From positions 124,001-188,000 of the forward strand of contig QJNS01000044.1 in the NCBI GenBank assembly GCA_004154925.1: DNA of 64,000 bases, given 5' to 3'. The notes under the pieces were generated by a model. The model saw only the letters and a program-made list of their open reading frames with translations, was not told the origin of the DNA and did not search any database. Of this stretch, positions 58,890 through 64,000 are shown piece by piece. This stretch comes from Monosporascus cannonballus. Lineage: Eukaryota; Ascomycota; Sordariomycetes; Xylariales. Position 1 is the stretch's first letter; the number at the start of each line of letters is the position of its first letter. Made by a program: the position numbers and the translations under genes.

Positions 58890-61800
58890 GTGAAATCTTT
58901 TTAATAAGCGTTAAGCGCTAATAAAATTTTAACAGGTTTTTAGGTGTTTTCGGAATCCGGATATTTTTTTACTGAAGTATTATGTAAATCCGTTTTATTT
59001 TCACATGTCGAAAGTTCTTTCAATTTTGTATACTTATTTATGTTTTATTTCCATATCGTTTTATGCTATATGTATTTTAATTATATCTGCTATTAACTCG
59101 AGTAAGGAAACGTAAAAGATTAAATAGAATTTGACTTTTGATAAAAGTTCCAATTGGTAATTGTTTTTTGAGATATTCTTCGTAATTTTATATAGACCGA
59201 TATACTTAAAATCGAGTTGTTTATTAAGTCGTTTTGTTTAAATATTTTTGGTAATTAGGAAAACCATTTCCCCTTTTTCGAAAGTTAATCCTTTTAACCT
59301 TTTCTGGTTATAATATTTATTTATTTAATTTCGTATGAATTTCAGTTTTATTTTTATTTTTTGATATAATTATCGTAGTTATTCTGATAGAAGAATTCTT
59401 TTAATATTAATTACACCGTCGTCGCGTATTTCTTTGTAAACTGTTGAGGTGAAATCAAAATTTGCGTTCGTTGGTATTACCTTAATGGTTTTGTGGTAAC
59501 TGGTATTATAAGCCGGTTATACGATTAGCAGTTTTTCAACCCAATTATTTTGATCGTAATTAATATAATATCGTAATTTAACATCTAAAATTTGGTTTGT
59601 TCGTTTTATTTAACTATTTGCTTAAGGTTTAAATACGGTGGATAACTTGTGATTTAGGCCGCTCTAAATTATAAGGCCTTATTAAAACTTAGACGTAAAT
59701 ATCAATTTTTATTTAAAATACTTTCTATTAATAATCCGTATATACTGAAAATATGTTTAAAGAAAATATATGTTATTTGCTGGGCGTTTGTATTCTTATA
59801 ATATGGTAAAAAATAAGAAAATTTGATAAATCGGTCGACGATTACGAAAATGTTATCGTAATATATTTCTGTAATTAGAATTTCTGATATAAAAATTCAG
59901 TAATAAAGTCGAATATAATTAAATACCATAAATGCTTTATAACTAATAATAGCTGTAGTTTTTCGGATGGCTTATATTATCGCGATTTCGTTCTAGCGTA
60001 AAAATCGCATTACCGTATAAATTTTTATCAAACTTTAAATATCTGTATAACTAATAATCGTATATTTTTCGCAGTGAAGTCATTTAATATTTTCTTAGAA
60101 CTTATATTTATTTTTTAATTTTTTAAACAACCATCATTATGCTGCTAATTCTTTTGATATATATTAAAAGATACGACCCGAATTATCGCAATCTGCTAAG
60201 GGCGTAAATATTTTTGTATAATAATATCGAAAATTATATAATTCACTTTAACTAATTTTTGTTTTCGGTTTGGTCGTTTATTTAAGGTATTTGCTTTGTT
60301 ATTTTTTAAACTTTTCTTATAGATAATAACAAAATCGAAATTCGTCAATTCTTCAGCATAACGAAATTATTATTTTATAAATTCCTTAATCGTAATAAAT
60401 CGGATAAGATTTTAATAATCTATTTAAACTTTAACCTAATAGAAATTTCCTTTTAAAAAATGTTTAAATTATCGAAATACCATAATAATGGCCCTAAATT
60501 CCTTATCGGATATGACATAATTAAATACGGCTTTTTTTAATTTGTACGAAAAAAATATAATCAGGTATAGTTTTGTCTTAGGTATTTCGTTATCCGATTA
60601 TTACGCCTAATACGTAATCGGAAATATTAGTTTTTAATTTACTGGAATAGTGTAAATTGTACATAATTAATACAAATTTGTTAATAATCGCATCCTTAAT
60701 AATTTAAAATGTTTCTTTCGTATCTGGCGGTTATTTAAAAAACCTTTTCGTAAGGTTTATTAAGCGTAAAATTATTTTGCTAAAATTTGAATAAACTTTC
60801 TGTAATAATTAATAAATCCAAAAATACCTATTTTTCTTTAATTATTATTGGCGTTTACTATGTAATAATTATTACAATGTTCTTAGGATCTATTCGAATA
60901 TATTCTAGGATAATAATATATCCCAGATATTCCATTTCTTATTTGTTAAATTAACTCTTTTCTGCATTAACAAATAACCTTACGTCCTACAAAACTTAAA
61001 AAACCTTATAAACATATTCTATATATATTTTTTCGATGTCCGAAAAAATAAAAATCTCGTCGTGGTAGCATACGACAAAAATATCGTAATACCTTTATAA
61101 TATATGGTTTACTATCTATTAAAAAGTTACTAATACGTTTATAAACCCTATTAATATAACCAAATACATAAATACTCCGTAATTCGTTTTAAAAATTGTT
61201 TTCCATTAATATTCTTTTTTAATCTTAATAAAATTATATTTATTATTAAAATCGAATATTGCAAATTATTAAGCTCCGTAAAATCAATCTTTTACTTTTA
61301 TTATCAATAATAATAGTATTTTGTCCTTAACCGTAAAAACTGTTCACTTATCGATAATTAACCACAAATCGTAATCTTTCATTTTTTTTCCATACGAAAA
61401 AAATATCGCGTATTCTGCCGGTAATTTCGAAACTTAAATCCATCTTTCGTGTAACCGGTTTTTCAAATATTTTCTTAAATTACATAATTCGTTGCCGCTA
61501 AAATTAAAAATAATGTAAAACCTCGTCCAAAATCTTTCCTTAAAAACTATCTCATAATCTTATTCGTTATATTTTAATAATTTCGTATCAAATTTGTTTC
61601 TAAAAAGCTGTTCGTCTTTATAATATTATAATAACATATTAATCAGATTTTGTACTTTTTATAGCTGTTATTATAAAATGTTATTTCATTATTTTAATTT
61701 CGCTTTAATAATAATACCGATACGGAATAATTTTCTTTAATACCCATTTGTTTTCTTATATTTTGTCCCATTAGATAATAAAGTTTTTGTCGTATTTTTA

Positions 61801-62390
61801 TGCCTGTATTCGTCATTATTATTAATTAAATATTAAAATCTTAACTTTTTTAATTTTTTTATTTGTAAGGTATAAAGGAAACCCTATTTAACCAATCTTT
61901 CCATTAATCAAAACTCCGTATTAACGGATCCATAATCATCCTAAAATCATATCGTAATTCCCAAATCAAACGATATCGAACTTGACAATTTAATATCGTG
62001 TTTAAATAGAAATCTCGAAATAATCAATTTCGCGTATAATTCTGCCATTATTAAAAGCAAATTCTTAACCTTCGGCATTTGTTACTATATAAAATTCTAA
62101 CTTATATCTCCGGAGCTATTTAAATTTATTAATTACATTTAATATAATATAATTCCCGCGTAAAGCTCCATAATTTATTATTACGATATACCACTATGTT
62201 CTAATTCGTATATCCAAAATAATAAAGTTATTAACGGCTTTTATCGTTACGTTTAAAGCATTTTTTAAAAGTTCCTTTTAATTCCTTTAAACTTCATTAT
62301 TTTATATCTCTTTTATAAATAATTTTTTTCTTTAAACTCTTAATGGAATTTATCGAAATCTATTTATATTGCTGCGTTTGACGTATTTAG
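58890..62390 (-). pseudogene. Pol-gag relic of the rightmost element
   Basis: Minus-strand chromodomain at about 58890-59040 (plus strand TTTTCGGAATCCGGATA). Integrase about 59150-60450, RNase H near 60500-60800. The RT active-site area at 61054-61068 reads Y-H-D-E where the family has YLDD, so it is damaged. Protease and linker about 61650-62280, gag from 62340 to the break. Heavily RIP-mutated. The leader 58237-58890 holds antisense and sense open stretches (58337-58603, 58404-58625) without recognisable domains. Confidence 0.65.
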
Positions 62391-64000
62391 TGTAAGATAA
62401 TGAATAGCTATGAACTGGGTGAGGTGATCTCCGACCGGTCGTAAAGCAGATTTCAAGAAATAATTATATTAAGTTATTTCCATCTGGCATTTCCTATTAG
62501 CTGCCAAATAATAGATTTATATTAATAAATAAGTCGGTAACTGATCGGTAGCCGGTCGGTTATTAGCCTTATTTTTATAAAGGCTATATTTTTATAATTA
62601 TTTCTCCTTTTTAAGTTATTAAGTTTTAATAATATTTTTATTAATTTAATATAATATCTTTTGCAAACCTAATTTTGTATATTTATTAATAATTTACCGT
62701 TATATTATATTATAAATAATTGCCATAATAGTTAATACGTATTATATTACGTAATTAATTATGGTCCGTTTAATTCTTTATTATAATTTATTTTTAACCT
62801 TATCTTATTTACCTTTTTTTTTCCTTTTTGCGCCTATATTTCTATTTCTTTTATATACGTATTTCGTTCGGTTTTTCGTATTTCTTTATTTTTATTTTGC
62901 TTTTTCCGTTTGTTTTACGTATTATTTCTATTCGCCATATTTTCTTTTTCGTAAGGAGTTCTTAAAATAATATTACTTTAATATTAAGGAAAAATGGGAT
63001 TTTTTTTAACGTTATCCCTTTAATACCGATAATAAGATAAATATTAATCGTATTACGGACGATAATAAGCCGTATTATATTAATGTAATATAATGTTATT
63101 TCGATTACAGTACAATTTATATTTAAATTCCGGACGTAATAAATTATATCGTAATTACTTATTATTATAAAACTTTTCGCATAATAAATAATTATTTTTA
63201 ATATTATTAATATCGTTATTTAATTTCCATTTAATTTCCGATTATTATTAAAAATGCCGGCTAAATAATCTTTTAATTCGGTATTAATAATTAGGAGTTT
63301 ATCGACAAAGTTGAAAAAGTTCGTATTATAAATACCTAATATTAACATTCCGACGTAATTACTATCAGTCGTCAACTTAACGTTTTTCCCAAAACCGAAT
63401 TCCCCTTTAATACGGTAATTATTAAAATATATTGTTTTTTTAATATAATTAAGGTTAATTTCGGGTTATTTATTATATTTACGAAAATTTAATTTTAACG
63501 CCGTTTTATATATTTATAAATTTAAATATTTTTTATAAATATTATGGTTTTTCTTTTACTATTTTGCAATTAATTTCCGATTAAATTTAAATTTAAAATC
63601 CCTTTATAAACAAAATAATTTTTAAAAACCATTATATTATTACGTTTCTTATTTATAAATATTTGTTGCCCGTTTTCCAATATTTTAATAAAATTTTAAT
63701 ACTTATTAATAAGTATTATTAAAAAATGGTTTTGCCGAGTAAAAATATTACCGAACAGAAAAATATTAAATACTATAAGAACGGCACCTTATTTCCGATT
63801 AATAACAAATTATATTCCAATTACCTGGGCCTTATTTTTCGTAAAAAATAAAACTTTTTGAAATATTTTCTAAATTTTATACTTAATAAATTTAATAAAC
63901 GTATTTATTTTTTGCCGTTATATATTTTCTAATTACTTTTTAAAATTCCTATATTAATTTCTTTAATACGCGGATTAAAATTAATTAACGTAAAATTTAA
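62391..64000 (+). mobile_element. Unclassified repeat, probable LTR start of a different retroelement
   Basis: It breaks the gag sequence of the previous element at TTTAG|TGTAAGATAATG. The first ~370 bp contain two GACCGGTCG / GCCGGTCGG-like blocks and then become AT-rich. It resembles none of the other LTRs. From 62761 on there is a low-complexity open frame (Phe/Tyr/Leu-rich, to 62970) and RIP-type DNA without any domain I can name. The 3' part lies beyond the window. Strand assumed from the TG start. Confidence 0.4.

Larger units (their letters stand above)
57846..62390 (-). mobile_element. Minus-strand Gypsy element, truncated on its gag side
   Basis: 3' LTR at 57846-58236, then leader, chromodomain, integrase, RNase H, RT, protease and part of gag up to 62390, where an unrelated repeat starts. 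Its left flank AACTT (57841-57845) belongs to the previous element. The right LTR is outside the window or lost. Confidence 0.75.

Noticed and set aside
62761..62970. Open frame rich in Phe, Tyr and Leu that looks like a small membrane protein
   Set aside because: The composition is what T-rich RIP DNA gives by chance, with no conserved motif or start context.
1..64000. CRISPR arrays, bacterial operons, tRNA or rRNA genes
   Set aside because: No regularly spaced identical repeats, ribosome-binding sites or cloverleaf/rRNA motifs were seen; introns and LTR elements mark the DNA as fungal.

Overview
The window is a piece of a filamentous ascomycete (Pezizomycotina-type) genome with a bipartite base composition. 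About 58 kb is extremely AT-rich, stop-riddled DNA made of decayed Ty3/Gypsy retrotransposons that carry a C-terminal chromodomain (chromoviruses). Related copies differ almost only by C-to-T and G-to-A changes, the signature of repeat-induced point mutation (RIP). In the middle lies one island of normal composition (about 25.3-31.0 kb) with two intron-containing fungal genes. I see no tRNA, rRNA, CRISPR array or bacterial signal. The species cannot be named from the sequence.

Layout. 1-2206: 5' end of a minus-strand Gypsy element (gag plus 5' LTR). 2591-2771: LTR fragment. 2979-3205: inverted copy of a non-LTR dispersed repeat that also borders the gene island (25401-25722). About 3240-11368: plus-strand Gypsy element split by a 1.8-kb insertion with short terminal direct repeats (7605-9430). 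11787-25254: complete plus-strand Gypsy element with TSD CAAAG, itself split by a second complete element at 16650-23375 with TSD TAAAT. 25260-31000: gene island, with an aldehyde dehydrogenase gene (26689-28289; three exons, one in-frame TAG just before the catalytic cysteine) and a PTH11-like seven-helix membrane protein gene (29372-30778; five exons, two nonsense codons, two apparent 1-bp deletions). 31528-64000: one 'Russian doll' in which the oldest plus-strand element (5' LTR 31528...46195, leader to 46346) was hit at least three times and its invaders were hit again. The invaders are an LTR carrying a full minus element (31862-38657), a full plus element (38824-45960) carrying a solo LTR (39912-40263), and a minus element (46347...57845) carrying a composite two-element insertion (46445-56064) and a further minus element (57846-62390) that is cut by an unrelated repeat starting at 62391.

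Function. None of the retroelements can code for working proteins: the polyprotein frames are broken by many TAA/TAG codons, and several reverse-transcriptase active-site aspartates have become asparagine. The longest recognisable relic is a chromodomain open frame at 47402-47680. The two island genes are both interrupted, and all three of their nonsense codons are explained by C-to-T changes, which fits mutation spreading from the surrounding repeats or relaxed constraint in this setting.

The LTRs share a short 5' start and a long 3' part but have different middle modules, several with their own short repeats. This modular U3 turnover, the nested order of insertions and the inverted hairpin-bearing repeat are the main things to follow up.
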